A program made the position numbers and the translations under genes. Shown here in pieces: positions 42,085-50,373 of a stretch of 64,000 nucleotides of DNA; positions within the stretch are counted from its first letter, which is position 1, and every line of letters begins with the position of its first letter. Source of the DNA: JAZKFT01 sp039925965 (GTDB lineage: Bacteria > Bacteroidota > Bacteroidia > Chitinophagales > Chitinophagaceae); NCBI GenBank assembly GCA_039925965.1, contig JBDSXW010000061.1, positions 58,146 to 122,145 of the forward strand, given 5' to 3'. The notes beneath the pieces are model-generated. The model was not told the DNA's origin, searched no databases, and saw only the letters and a program-made list of their open reading frames with translations.

Positions 42085-42546
42085 ATGAAAAAAACATTCT
42101 TTACCGCCGCCGCATTACTTGGCCTGTTTATCAGCACAAGTGCATTTTCACCAAAAAGCAAAAGCGCAAGTTTCCGTATCACGACACCGCAAATTGAAAA
42201 GAGTTTTCTTGAAGAATTTGGAGACCAGGCTAACGTCGAGTGGAGCCGTGAAGGCACCGACATGGTGCACGCCACTTTTACCGTCGACGATCAAACAGCC
42301 AATGCCTATTTTGACAACGACGGCAACTACGTTTGCTCCACTGTACCGGTAACACGGGAGGGCCTGCCATTGAAAATAAAAATGGCCCTCAATAAAGATT
42401 TTGCGACTGTCAGCATTAATGCGATTTTACAAATGAACAACCCGGATGAGACCGCCTATTTTTTCCAGGCAACGGATAATAAAGGAACGAAAGTATGGAA
42501 GGCATATTCCAACGGAACGATTCAAATGTTTAAAAAACTAAAATAA
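42085..42546 (+). CDS. Exported protein, 153 aa, PepSY/DUF2874-like
   Basis: The signal peptide (MKKTFFTAAALLGLFISTSAF) is followed by a region that looks like one PepSY-type or DUF2874 unit: IEKSFLEEFGDQANVEWSREG, VHATFTVDDQTANAYFDNDGNYVCST and VTREGLPLKIKMALNKDF (parts). The pattern is a beta-hairpin unit typical of small Bacteroidota periplasmic proteins. A single cysteine (VCST) is present. Function unknown. A strong terminator follows, and the upstream region has the paired palindromes. Confidence 0.78.
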   Translation: MKKTFFTAAALLGLFISTSAFSPKSKSASFRITTPQIEKSFLEEFGDQANVEWSREGTDMVHATFTVDDQTANAYFDNDGNYVCSTVPVTREGLPLKIKMALNKDFATVSINAILQMNNPDETAYFFQATDNKGTKVWKAYSNGTIQMFKKLK

Positions 42547-42574
42547 TCCAGGTCTGCTTACCTGGTTGCACGAC

Positions 42575-42616
42575 AAGGGTTGCCAATCTTTCGAGGTTGG
42601 CAGCCCTTAATTTTTT
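42575..42616 (+). terminator. Rho-independent terminator between convergent genes
   Basis: AAGGGTTGCCAA (42575-42586) pairs with TTGGCAGCCCTT (42597-42608) with one wobble, followed by a run of T (42611-42616). It serves the exported protein gene and lies next to the obg stop codon. Confidence 0.88.
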
Positions 42617-43613
42617 AAGCATCTTTATTGGTGTTTAGCGCCTTCCACAAAACATCTTTCAGTTTTAATAAACCCTGCTGCATTACCGATGAAATAAAGA
42701 GCACCGGGTATTGGGTGGGCAGTTCTTTTCGTATAGCTTCCATCAATTCCTCATCCAGCATATCGCTTTTACTTACCGCGATTACAAAATCTTTCTGAAG
42801 CATTTCCGGGTTATACTCGTTGAGTTCATTTACCAGGATATCAAATTCTTTCCGGTGATCAGCGCTATCCGCAGGTACGAGGAATAACAGGATAGAGTTG
42901 CGTTCAATATGGCGCAAAAAGCGGTGTCCCAGTCCCTTGCCTTCCGCTGCCCCTTCGATAATGCCCGGCAGATCGGCCACACAGAATGATTTGCCTTCTC
43001 GGTATTCCACGATGCCCAGGTGCGGTACCAAAGTGGTAAATGCATAGTCGGCAATTTTTGGCGTAGCTGCACTAATGGCACTTAGCAAAGTGGACTTGCC
43101 GGCATTCGGGAATCCTACTAAACCTACATCAGCCAGTACTTTTAATTCCAGCACTTTCCAGGCATCCTGGCCCGGTTCGCCTGGTTGTGCATAGTCTGGC
43201 GCCTGGTTGGTAGAAGTCGCAAAATGCACGTTGCCTTGTCCACCGCGGCCGCCTTTTACCCATACGACCTCCTGGCCCTCTTCCAGTATTTCCACTTCTT
43301 CTTCGCCGGTTTCTTCGTCGCGGGCCACTGTACCCAGCGGCACTTCTATCACGATGTCTTCGCCTTCACGGCCGCTGCGGTTGCTTTTATCGCCGCCATC
43401 GCCATCTTGTGCGATCACGTTTTTATAGTAGCGCAAGTGCAATAAGGTCCACAATTGAGAATTGCCTTTCAATATAATATGGCCTCCACGGCCACCATCG
43501 CCGCCATCCGGGCCGGCCATGGCATTGTACTTGGTGCGGGCAAAATGTTTGCTGCCAGCACCACCATGTCCACTACGGCAGTGGATGCGGATATAATCGA
43601 TAAAATTGCTCAT
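42615..43613 (-). CDS. obg: Ribosome-associated GTPase Obg/CgtA
   Basis: Obg is a GTPase of 50S biogenesis that also responds to stress and ppGpp. The 332-residue protein has the glycine-rich Obg fold (1-155: FIDYIRIHCRSGHGGAGSKHF (part), GPDGGDGGRGGHI, GGRGGQGN), then the G domain with GFPNAGKSTLL, DLPGIIEGAAEGKGLG and SKSDMLDEE. It ends after the G domain with no C-terminal OCT domain, as in many Bacteroidota and Gram-negative Obg proteins. No rplU-rpmA genes are beside it, unlike the arrangement in many bacteria. Confidence 0.97.
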   Translation of the reverse strand: MSNFIDYIRIHCRSGHGGAGSKHFARTKYNAMAGPDGGDGGRGGHIILKGNSQLWTLLHLRYYKNVIAQDGDGGDKSNRSGREGEDIVIEVPLGTVARDEETGEEEVEILEEGQEVVWVKGGRGGQGNVHFATSTNQAPDYAQPGEPGQDAWKVLELKVLADVGLVGFPNAGKSTLLSAISAATPKIADYAFTTLVPHLGIVEYREGKSFCVADLPGIIEGAAEGKGLGHRFLRHIERNSILLFLVPADSADHRKEFDILVNELNEYNPEMLQKDFVIAVSKSDMLDEELMEAIRKELPTQYPVLFISSVMQQGLLKLKDVLWKALNTNKDA

Positions 43614-44127
43614 ACACGAAACGCACTTATTTAAAAAGTTGCTGCGAAGGTAGGCTTTGGAGTTGCGATTTAGGATTTAGGATTTAAGGGCATTCACCGG
43701 TTTGGGACTCTCATGCTTGGCTCCCGGATACGCCAGCCTATTTTTTGTTTTTTATAAAAGCAGTTACATGAAAATTTACAGTAACAGTTTATACTTTGAA
43801 TTGGCCCCTTTTTCGATAATAGGTAAGGTAGAACAACAAGCCGGGAGGTCAGCTAAAGAGGTTATTTTTTAAACCTGTTATCTCCCGTATATCAATGCCA
43901 GATTTTTAGGCATCCACTAGGTAAAATATCTTCAGGCATTGAAATGGGCCTTGTCATAAAACAATGCGCAAAAGCTGACCCTAAACCAAGCCGTTGTTTT
44001 ATGACTTTATAACCGGCAGCCAAATTGGGATCAATATTTCAATAGTCTTACTAACACGTGGATCGCTATATTGTATGCCATTGTCTATTTTTTTATCAAA
44101 TTCGGTAAAACGCATAAAAAGCCAATT
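43614..44127. other. Intergenic region with a heptamer repeat and an inverted repeat
   Basis: No gene is recognised here. It contains three exact-phase heptamers gatttag, gatttag, gatttaa (43667-43687) and a perfect 12-bp inverted repeat, gtcataaaacaa (43953-43964) against 43994-44005, with a 29-bp loop. Confidence 0.6.
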
Positions 44128-44712
44128 ATGAAAATTATCTTTTTATTTTTATTAGGCGCTACATCATTTATAAGATGTAATAACACAACAAGTGAGACAT
44201 CAAAAAAAGATTCATTTCAAAACAATAAGGATAGTAGTTCCAATAGTTCAAAATCCCTATGGACGGAAAATGACGAGAAAAAATTTATGGATAATTGCGT
44301 AAAGAAATCGGAGAATGGTAAGGGTGGTACAAAAGACGATTGTTCATGTATCTTGGAAAAAGCTGAACAATATTTTAGCAGTTATGAAAGTTACGCAACA
44401 ATGAAAGAGGATAATTCTGAATGGCAAAAAAACGGAGACGCTTTTAATAAAGCTGTAGATAAATGCATCAAGAATTCTCACGAAACAGATAGGAATAATA
44501 AAATTAAAGCATCACAGGAAGGCTGGACAGATGATAATATAGCCAAGTTTAAAAGGGAATGGTGTAAAGGGATTTCTCTGGAAGAAAGTTCCTGCAAACT
44601 TGCTGTGGCTATGAAATATGCTAAAAATCCCGACGGCTTTGATGACTTAATTCTTTTTAGTCCTGCAAACTCTGATTTTAATAAAGACTTATATCGTTGC
44701 CACTCAAAATAA
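44128..44712 (+). CDS. Cys-containing lipoprotein with two related repeats
   Basis: The 194-residue protein has a lipobox in GATSFIRCNN (Cys17) and a polar Ser/Lys/Asn linker, then two segments with a shared pattern. The first is WTENDEKKFMDNC....DDCSCILEKAEQYF, the second WTDDNIAKFKREWC....SSCKLAVAMKY: each has WT(E/D), a KF helix, a Cys, then SC and an A..Y helix. An internal duplication is likely. Similar CxC lipoproteins occur in Bacteroidota with no known function. The start is set at the lipoprotein signal; a longer frame upstream (44071) is less likely. Base composition is AT-rich compared with its neighbours. Confidence 0.7.
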   Translation: MKIIFLFLLGATSFIRCNNTTSETSKKDSFQNNKDSSSNSSKSLWTENDEKKFMDNCVKKSENGKGGTKDDCSCILEKAEQYFSSYESYATMKEDNSEWQKNGDAFNKAVDKCIKNSHETDRNNKIKASQEGWTDDNIAKFKREWCKGISLEESSCKLAVAMKYAKNPDGFDDLILFSPANSDFNKDLYRCHSK

Positions 44713-44753
44713 TCTGAACCGGACTTCAATTTGAAAACGGTTTTTATATGTTG

Positions 44754-46256
44754 TTAAGTCAAACTATAACTCACCGTGCCATCCTTCTCATCCTTCAACT
44801 CAATACCCAAACCCAACAGTTGTTTGCGGATGGCATCGCTGGTGGCGTAGTCTTTTTTAGCCTTGGCTTCTTTACGCAGGTCTATGAGTAATTCCATTAC
44901 GCCGTTCAGTTTGCCACCGTCGATAGCAGCCTCATCTTTCAAGCCAAAAATATCCGTAACATAGGTTTTTAATTGCGTTTGTAACAGCAACAAGGTTTCG
45001 CTGCTGAGGGCATCGGCGGCTATATGTTTGTCTTTGATGCCATTGATCACAGAGACTAGTTCGAACATATTGGCCAACACTTTGGCAGTGTTAATGTCGT
45101 CGTTCATATAGGTATCAAAACCTGCAATCAGGGTCTGCACTTTTGTATCCAGGTCGGTATCGGTTGCAGGGCTGGTGCCGTCAATAGACCATTGGGTAGT
45201 TTGTTTATAAGCCTCCATCAGCCGCTTTAATCCTTTCTCTGCGGCGATTAGTGCATCATTGCCAAAATCAAGCGTGCTGCTATAATGGGTTTGTAAAATG
45301 AAGAACCGGATGGTCATCGGGCTGTAAGCTTTTTCCAGCAATGGATGATTGCCGCTGAATAACTCGGTCAATTTGATCACATTGTTATAGCTCTTGCCCA
45401 TTTTGCGACCGCCGATCGTGATCATATTGTTGTGCATCCAATACCGGGCGCATACATGCCCACCATTGCAAATACTGCTTTGGGCAATCTCGCTTTCATG
45501 GTGGGGAAACTGCAGGTCCATGCCGCCGCCATGGATATCGAATTGTTCTCCCAGGTATTTCTTACTCATGGCTGAGCACTCGATATGCCAGCCCGGGAAA
45601 CCTACGCCCCATGGGCTGGGCCAGCGCATGATATGCTCAGGTGCGGCATGTTTCCACAAGGCGAAATCTGCCTTGTTCTGTTTTTCATTTTGCCCTTCCA
45701 GGTCGCGGGTGGTTTCCAAAAGGTCGTCTACTATTCGTCCGCTCAATTTGCCGTAGGGATAATGCGCTGCATATTTTTTTACATCAAAATACACTGAGCC
45801 ATTGCTTTCGTATGCGTAGCCTGCAGCGATGATTTCTTTAATCATTTCTACCTGCTCCACAATGTGACCGGTGGCAGTGGGTTCAATACTTGGAGGAATA
45901 TTATTAAACTGGCCCATAGCCCAATGAAACAGGTTGGTGTATTTCTGCACCAGCTCCATAGGTTCCAGTTTTTCCAGCACTGCCTTCTTAGATATTTTAT
46001 CCTCCGCTTCGCGGCCTTCTTCCTCAAAATGCCCTGCGTCGGTGATGTTGCGCACGTAGCGCACTTTATAGCCGAGGTGGGTAAGATAGCGATATACAAT
46101 ATCAAAGGTTATATAAGGCCGCGCATGACCCAAATGGCTTTCGCCGCTTACCGTAGGGCCGCACACATACATGCCCACGAGGCCCGGTGTTATCGATTCA
46201 AACTTTTCTTTTTGACGGGTATAGGAATTATAGACGTGTAATGATGATGCTGACAT
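44754..46256 (-). CDS. cysS: Cysteinyl-tRNA synthetase
   Basis: The enzyme charges tRNA-Cys with cysteine. The 500-residue class I synthetase has the HIGH-type motif HLGH (41-44), the zinc-site Cys32 in MYVCGPTV, KMGKS of the KMSKS loop in GGRKMGKSYNNVI, HHESEIAQS and the conserved GWHIECSAMS, followed by the anticodon-binding helical domain. Full length, and no sign of fusion to a MshC-type domain. Standalone. Confidence 0.98.
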   Translation of the reverse strand: MSASSLHVYNSYTRQKEKFESITPGLVGMYVCGPTVSGESHLGHARPYITFDIVYRYLTHLGYKVRYVRNITDAGHFEEEGREAEDKISKKAVLEKLEPMELVQKYTNLFHWAMGQFNNIPPSIEPTATGHIVEQVEMIKEIIAAGYAYESNGSVYFDVKKYAAHYPYGKLSGRIVDDLLETTRDLEGQNEKQNKADFALWKHAAPEHIMRWPSPWGVGFPGWHIECSAMSKKYLGEQFDIHGGGMDLQFPHHESEIAQSSICNGGHVCARYWMHNNMITIGGRKMGKSYNNVIKLTELFSGNHPLLEKAYSPMTIRFFILQTHYSSTLDFGNDALIAAEKGLKRLMEAYKQTTQWSIDGTSPATDTDLDTKVQTLIAGFDTYMNDDINTAKVLANMFELVSVINGIKDKHIAADALSSETLLLLQTQLKTYVTDIFGLKDEAAIDGGKLNGVMELLIDLRKEAKAKKDYATSDAIRKQLLGLGIELKDEKDGTVSYSLT

Positions 46257-46456
46257 GGCGGTAGGTAATACGGTAATTTAAAATAAGTTGGGGTCTCAGA
46301 TAGCAGGTATCCATGAAGATAAAAACGCCTTAGGGGCAACAACAGCAATAAATATGGCTGGTATACATGGCGGCAAATTAAGGTTTTTTACCTGATCGCC
46401 CATCACCTCAACCAAAAGAGTGCTGGACGCAGGATCATAGCGGCATGCCATCCATT

Positions 46457-47179
46457 TTAGTTAAGGTTAAGACCAAATGCCAGGCCCAGCCACGGTCTTC
46501 CCTGGTAAATCCAAACCGATTTATTTTTGTCGACCAAATGATCCCAGCCCAGTGTGACACCGATGGTGAAATTATTGATGCCGAAAATGCCCGCAAGCCC
46601 TTTGGACCATGCTATACCATTGTATTGATAGGTCACCTGGTTGTCAGTAACCGATTCATTCATTGCCGTACCACCCAGCCCTGTAAAAAATCCCATAGAA
46701 AATCCGAAATGGGTGGTTTGCTTTTCGTAACGGTTGGTGGGAGTTTGTTTATAGCTTAATTGGTATTTGTCTGCTCGGTAACCAAGGTATACGGCGCCGT
46801 TGAGATCTGTAGTGAACTGGGCTGGTATGCCTGCCCTGGCGGGCCTTACCTTGAATGGGATCGTTAAGAAATCAACATCGAAACCAACCTGCTTAAAGTT
46901 GACAGCATTTGTAATGCTTTTTGATGACCCCTGGGGAAATGAGCGAACAGCAGTACGTGATGTGTCGGTTGAAAATATTTTTTGGCCGTTTTCAATCGAA
47001 TAGGCAGTAATGGAATCTTCCGAATTTTCAACGTACACTTTCGTCTGTCCATAACCACCGAGATCGGTGTAATAGTATCCATCGGCGAACGAATATTTCG
47101 GAGCCTTACGAATAATACCGCAACTACACAGCAAAATTGCAGCAATGAAGAGTGTCGGAAAGGACAGTTGCTTTTTCAT
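46457..47179 (-). CDS. Lipoprotein, 240 aa, unknown function
   Basis: A lipobox is visible in AAILLCSCGI (Cys18 or Cys20). The mature part has a tyrosine-rich segment (SFADGYYYTDLGGYGQTKVYV, shown in part as GYYYTDLGGYGQTKVYV) and later a barrel-like second half (AVYLGYRADKYQLSYK, GFSMGFFTGLGGT, FTIGVTLGWDHLVDK). The pattern could be a small outer-membrane barrel with a lipid anchor. Family not recognised. It lies 10 bp downstream of the endonuclease/phosphatase-like gene, with which it is probably co-transcribed. Confidence 0.75.
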   Translation of the reverse strand: MKKQLSFPTLFIAAILLCSCGIIRKAPKYSFADGYYYTDLGGYGQTKVYVENSEDSITAYSIENGQKIFSTDTSRTAVRSFPQGSSKSITNAVNFKQVGFDVDFLTIPFKVRPARAGIPAQFTTDLNGAVYLGYRADKYQLSYKQTPTNRYEKQTTHFGFSMGFFTGLGGTAMNESVTDNQVTYQYNGIAWSKGLAGIFGINNFTIGVTLGWDHLVDKNKSVWIYQGRPWLGLAFGLNLN

Positions 47180-47189
47180 GACGGGCTAT

Positions 47190-48308
47190 TTATTTTTTGT
47201 CCATCTGCATATCAGCAATCAGTGGCAGGTGGTCGCTGAAGCGTTTGTCGGCGGTAATAAACTGTTCTACTTTCAGCCGGTTATCGCACATGATATAGTC
47301 GATGCGGAGCGTAGGAGCGAGGGAGATAAATGTACGGCCGATGCCGGTTCCTTTTTCCATAAAAGCATCACGGCGACTGCCGCGTATCTGCCAGTAGGTA
47401 TAGCTATTGGGCACGTCGTTAAAATCGCCGCAAATAATTTCCGGGTAGGGACAGCTATCCAGGAGCGGTCTTATTTGTTGGGCCTGCATTGCCCTTAATT
47501 CGAATCCGTGCTTCATTTTTGAAATCAGGTTTTTCGACTGCTCGGTCGCTACATCACCCCTGGCCTTAATCACTTCAATGTTCCGGTAGTCGTCTTTACT
47601 GAATTTGAACGACTGCAGGTGGGTGGTAAAAACCCGGAACGTGTCGGTGCCTTTTACCAGGTCGGCATATACAATGCTTTCGCGGTTGCTTGCAAAGGGG
47701 ACTTTTTGATGGGTAATCAGTGGCAATTTCGAAAAAATAGCTACACCACTGTGATAATCCACCGAAGCCTTTTCATAATCTCCCGAAAAAATATAATAGG
47801 GATAACCTGCATCCATCATCCGTTGGATATGATTATTGTCCTTTCCTGCGCTATCGTACTGGCTGAATTCCTGCAGGCACACCACATCAGGTACGGAAGC
47901 TTTTATAAAAGACAGTATCTCATTTTTAGCCTCGGCTGATGCCGATGTACCCTTCACAAGCCCCTCAAATATTTTCACATTCCAGGTCATTACGCGAAGA
48001 GACGATTCGTTTTTGCGGTAGTCAAAACCGGATTTGTTAAGCCGGAAGGTAACAGCTACCTGTTTCCAGCAAAACAAGATGGCCATTAGTGGCAGCAAAG
48101 CGATTTTTGGTTTGGCGATCAGCCAAAAGATGAGAAAGCCCATCACACATAACAATAAGTAAGGAAATGCCAGCGCTATAAACCCGAGCCACGGCCAATT
48201 TGAGTTGCCCAGGTATGGAAGGGTGCCGCCTATTAATAATACCACGATCAGCACTACATTGGCCAGGATAAAAAAACGCTTGCTAAACTTTCTAAAACTA
48301 AATGCCAT
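47190..48308 (-). CDS. Membrane-anchored endonuclease/exonuclease/phosphatase-family protein
   Basis: Three hydrophobic helices at the N-terminus (about 10-100) are followed by an EEP-fold domain facing the periplasm or exterior. Catalytic-type motifs are LRVMTWNVKIF, CLQEFSQYD (the metal-binding Glu), GDFNDVPNSYTYW (Asp and Asn of the DN motif) and SDHLPLIADM (the Asp-His pair). The family acts on phosphodiesters or phosphate esters, and membrane-anchored Bacteroidota forms have unknown substrates. Start placed at MAFSFRKFSKRF, the first ATG before the membrane helices; a longer open frame has unrelated sequence. Confidence 0.9.
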   Translation of the reverse strand: MAFSFRKFSKRFFILANVVLIVVLLIGGTLPYLGNSNWPWLGFIALAFPYLLLCVMGFLIFWLIAKPKIALLPLMAILFCWKQVAVTFRLNKSGFDYRKNESSLRVMTWNVKIFEGLVKGTSASAEAKNEILSFIKASVPDVVCLQEFSQYDSAGKDNNHIQRMMDAGYPYYIFSGDYEKASVDYHSGVAIFSKLPLITHQKVPFASNRESIVYADLVKGTDTFRVFTTHLQSFKFSKDDYRNIEVIKARGDVATEQSKNLISKMKHGFELRAMQAQQIRPLLDSCPYPEIICGDFNDVPNSYTYWQIRGSRRDAFMEKGTGIGRTFISLAPTLRIDYIMCDNRLKVEQFITADKRFSDHLPLIADMQMDKK

Positions 48309-48706
48309 GCTTTGCCGAAGGATTTTTTTTGAATTGAAAGATACGGATTGGTTGGATAGGCGGCATGTTGATTCGTATTGGATGTAATAAGCCGCTGCAA
48401 TGCACCTTTTTTTAAGCTTTGTAGCGGATGGATGTTTTTTAATTTGCCCAAATAAGGAATATAAAGGCATGTAAGTTTTCCCTTGTCGTCACCACATTTA
48501 TTGTTGCGGTTTCTCCATCCCTACCTAATAACCAAACTTATATGCTCTTAAATTCGATATATGGTTAAAAAATTAACCTCATAAAATGAGTACGCCGTCC
48601 GTCATATTCCGGAGCAACCTTTGCGCCATCAGATTTCGATATAAGGCTTGTGTGGTAGAATAAGCTTGTTTGCTATCTTGTAACCGTTTCACCTTAAACC
48701 AGTTAC

Positions 48707-49243
48707 ATGACACCAATCTATACCGAAAGACTCACGATCCGGAATTTTCACTCCAAGGACTGGATGGATCTTTTTGAATACCGGTCTACCCCAGAAATAT
48801 GCCGCTTCCAGGGCTACGAACCCTACAGTGCGGAGCGTTGTCAGCAATTTGCTGAAGCCCAAAGCCAGACGGAATTTGGAGAGCCGGGCAAATGGGCGCA
48901 GCTGGCAATAGAGTTAACATCAGAGAAAAAACTGATTGCTGATATTGGTCTTAAACCGGAATATTTTGATACAAGACTTGTGGAATTTGGCATTAGCCTC
49001 TCGCACCTGTACCAGCGGAGTGGCTATGCACAAGAGGCGCTGAACGCTGTTTTAGATTACCTTTTTACCCAACATCACGTGCATCGGGTAACTGGCATCA
49101 CCGACCAGGAAAATGAGAGCTGTATCCGCCTCCTGGAGCAGGTAGGCTTCAGGAAAGAGGGTACGACCAGGCAGAGTTTCTGGAATAATAATATGTGGCG
49201 GGATGAGTACCTTTTTGCGATGTTGAAAAATGATTTTTCTTAA
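48707..49243 (+). CDS. GNAT-family N-acetyltransferase (RimJ/RimL-like)
   Basis: The 178-residue protein begins MTPIYTERLTIRNFHSKD (RL(T/I)(L/I)R start typical of RimJ/RimL-type acetyltransferases), and contains the acetyl-CoA-binding region FGISLSHLYQRSGYAQEALNAVLDYLF (part) and a final HRVTGITDQENESCIRLLEQVGFRKEGTTRQSF (part), with NxxSxxLxxxxGF as usual. Substrate unknown: may be a ribosomal protein, other proteins or small molecules. Confidence 0.88.
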   Translation: MTPIYTERLTIRNFHSKDWMDLFEYRSTPEICRFQGYEPYSAERCQQFAEAQSQTEFGEPGKWAQLAIELTSEKKLIADIGLKPEYFDTRLVEFGISLSHLYQRSGYAQEALNAVLDYLFTQHHVHRVTGITDQENESCIRLLEQVGFRKEGTTRQSFWNNNMWRDEYLFAMLKNDFS

Positions 49244-49724
49244 TGAATGAAGCTATGCAACAGGAGCTGCCGATAAAAGCCTGCCATTTTTTTGGCGGGC
49301 ATGATCAAAAAATCATCAGCCTCCTTTATTCCCTTAGTTCATTAGATTGGGACCGACCATGATCCTCGGGCTGGAAAAGGAAAATATCTAGGCACTTACC
49401 TTCCATTTGATAAGGCTTATTTTTTCGCAGCAATAGAAACCCATTCTTTAGGGTACACTGTTCACGCCGCTCTTTCGCCGTTTTAGTTCGGAAATTTTAC
49501 TGACAATTGGCTTGCCGCCAATGTGCAGTGAGGTTTTTATGTTTAGGGTATGCACCTTATAGTCGGGGCGCTTTTTACACCTGCCAGCGGCCATATCCCA
49601 AGCTATTGACGGTGCTACAGCTTACCAATTGGGTTAAAAAAGGTTAAGCAAATAATGCTGGAATAAAACTTGCTCCTACCTTGGCTCCCTCAAATAAATT
49701 CATTTACAAAAAAAACAAAAACAC
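49244..49724. other. Intergenic region without a recognisable gene
   Basis: It holds a hairpin with one wobble (49279-49300, gcctgcca/tggcgggc, T-rich loop) followed by a short atgat/atcat palindrome, and otherwise no coding frame with homology. I saw no repeat, RNA or promoter with confidence. Confidence 0.5.
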
Positions 49725-50165
49725 ATGAAAAGGATAGTCTTAATGATGGCTGTTACGGTAACTGCTGTTTGCTTTACACTGGGTGCCTGTGCACAGGATA
49801 GCACCCGCAGGGGGCCAGGCGGCCGTGGCGGAAGAAGCCCGGAAGAAAGAGCCAAGCAGCAAACAGAACAAATGACCAAGGCTTTGTCGCTGACGTCTGC
49901 GCAGGTAGTGAAAGTGGATAGCATTAACCTGAAGTTTGCGAACATGCAGGGCGGAATGAGAGGCGGCCAGGGCGGCGGTGGGATGGATATGGAGGCACGT
50001 ATGGCTGCTATGAAAAAAACACAGGACGAGAAGAATGCAGCATTCAAACCAGTTCTTACAGAAAAACAGTATGCCGATTATTTGAAAATGGTAGAAGAAA
50101 ATAACGCCAGGATGATGGAACGTTTTAAGAATGGCCCGGGCGGTGGCGGAAATGGCGGTAATTAA
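49725..50165 (+). CDS. Small exported Gly/Met-rich protein, Spy/CpxP-like
   Basis: A signal peptide or lipobox (MKRIVLMMAVTVTAVCFTLGACAQ) precedes a Gly/Arg-rich segment (RRGPGGRGGRSPEER), a helical part (AKQQTEQMTKALSLTSAQV), a Gly/Met segment (NMQGGMRGGQGGGGMDM) and a helix with VLTEKQYADYLKMVEEN, ending in a poly-Gly tail. Such LTxxQ..K helical modules are found in Spy/CpxP-like periplasmic stress proteins and DUF4890-type Bacteroidota proteins. Function not established. A strong terminator follows. Confidence 0.75.
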   Translation: MKRIVLMMAVTVTAVCFTLGACAQDSTRRGPGGRGGRSPEERAKQQTEQMTKALSLTSAQVVKVDSINLKFANMQGGMRGGQGGGGMDMEARMAAMKKTQDEKNAAFKPVLTEKQYADYLKMVEENNARMMERFKNGPGGGGNGGN

Positions 50166-50190
50166 TTCACATTCTTTTTCGCTTTTATTA

Positions 50191-50232
50191 AAAATGGGAT
50201 GGCGCCTTTTGGGAGGCACCATCCCATTTTCA
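50191..50232 (+). terminator. Rho-independent terminator of the Spy-like gene
   Basis: A perfect 12-bp stem (AAAATGGGATGG at 50191-50202, CCATCCCATTTT at 50219-50230) ends in T residues. Symmetric A/T flanks let it act in both directions. Confidence 0.88.
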
Positions 50233-50373
50233 TTTCCTGCGCGTTCTCGGTGTCAAAAGAAAACAGGGAGCGTGGCCCGGAGCCCAAGGGTCAAAGACGG
50301 GTAAAAAATCGGCTGTAAAAATCGCGTCGCAAATCAAAATTTTTCTCCAGCTATCCATATACGATCAATCATC

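Noticed and set aside
49279..49300. Terminator of the GNAT gene
   Set aside because: The stem has a wobble, the T residues are in the loop and none follow the stem.
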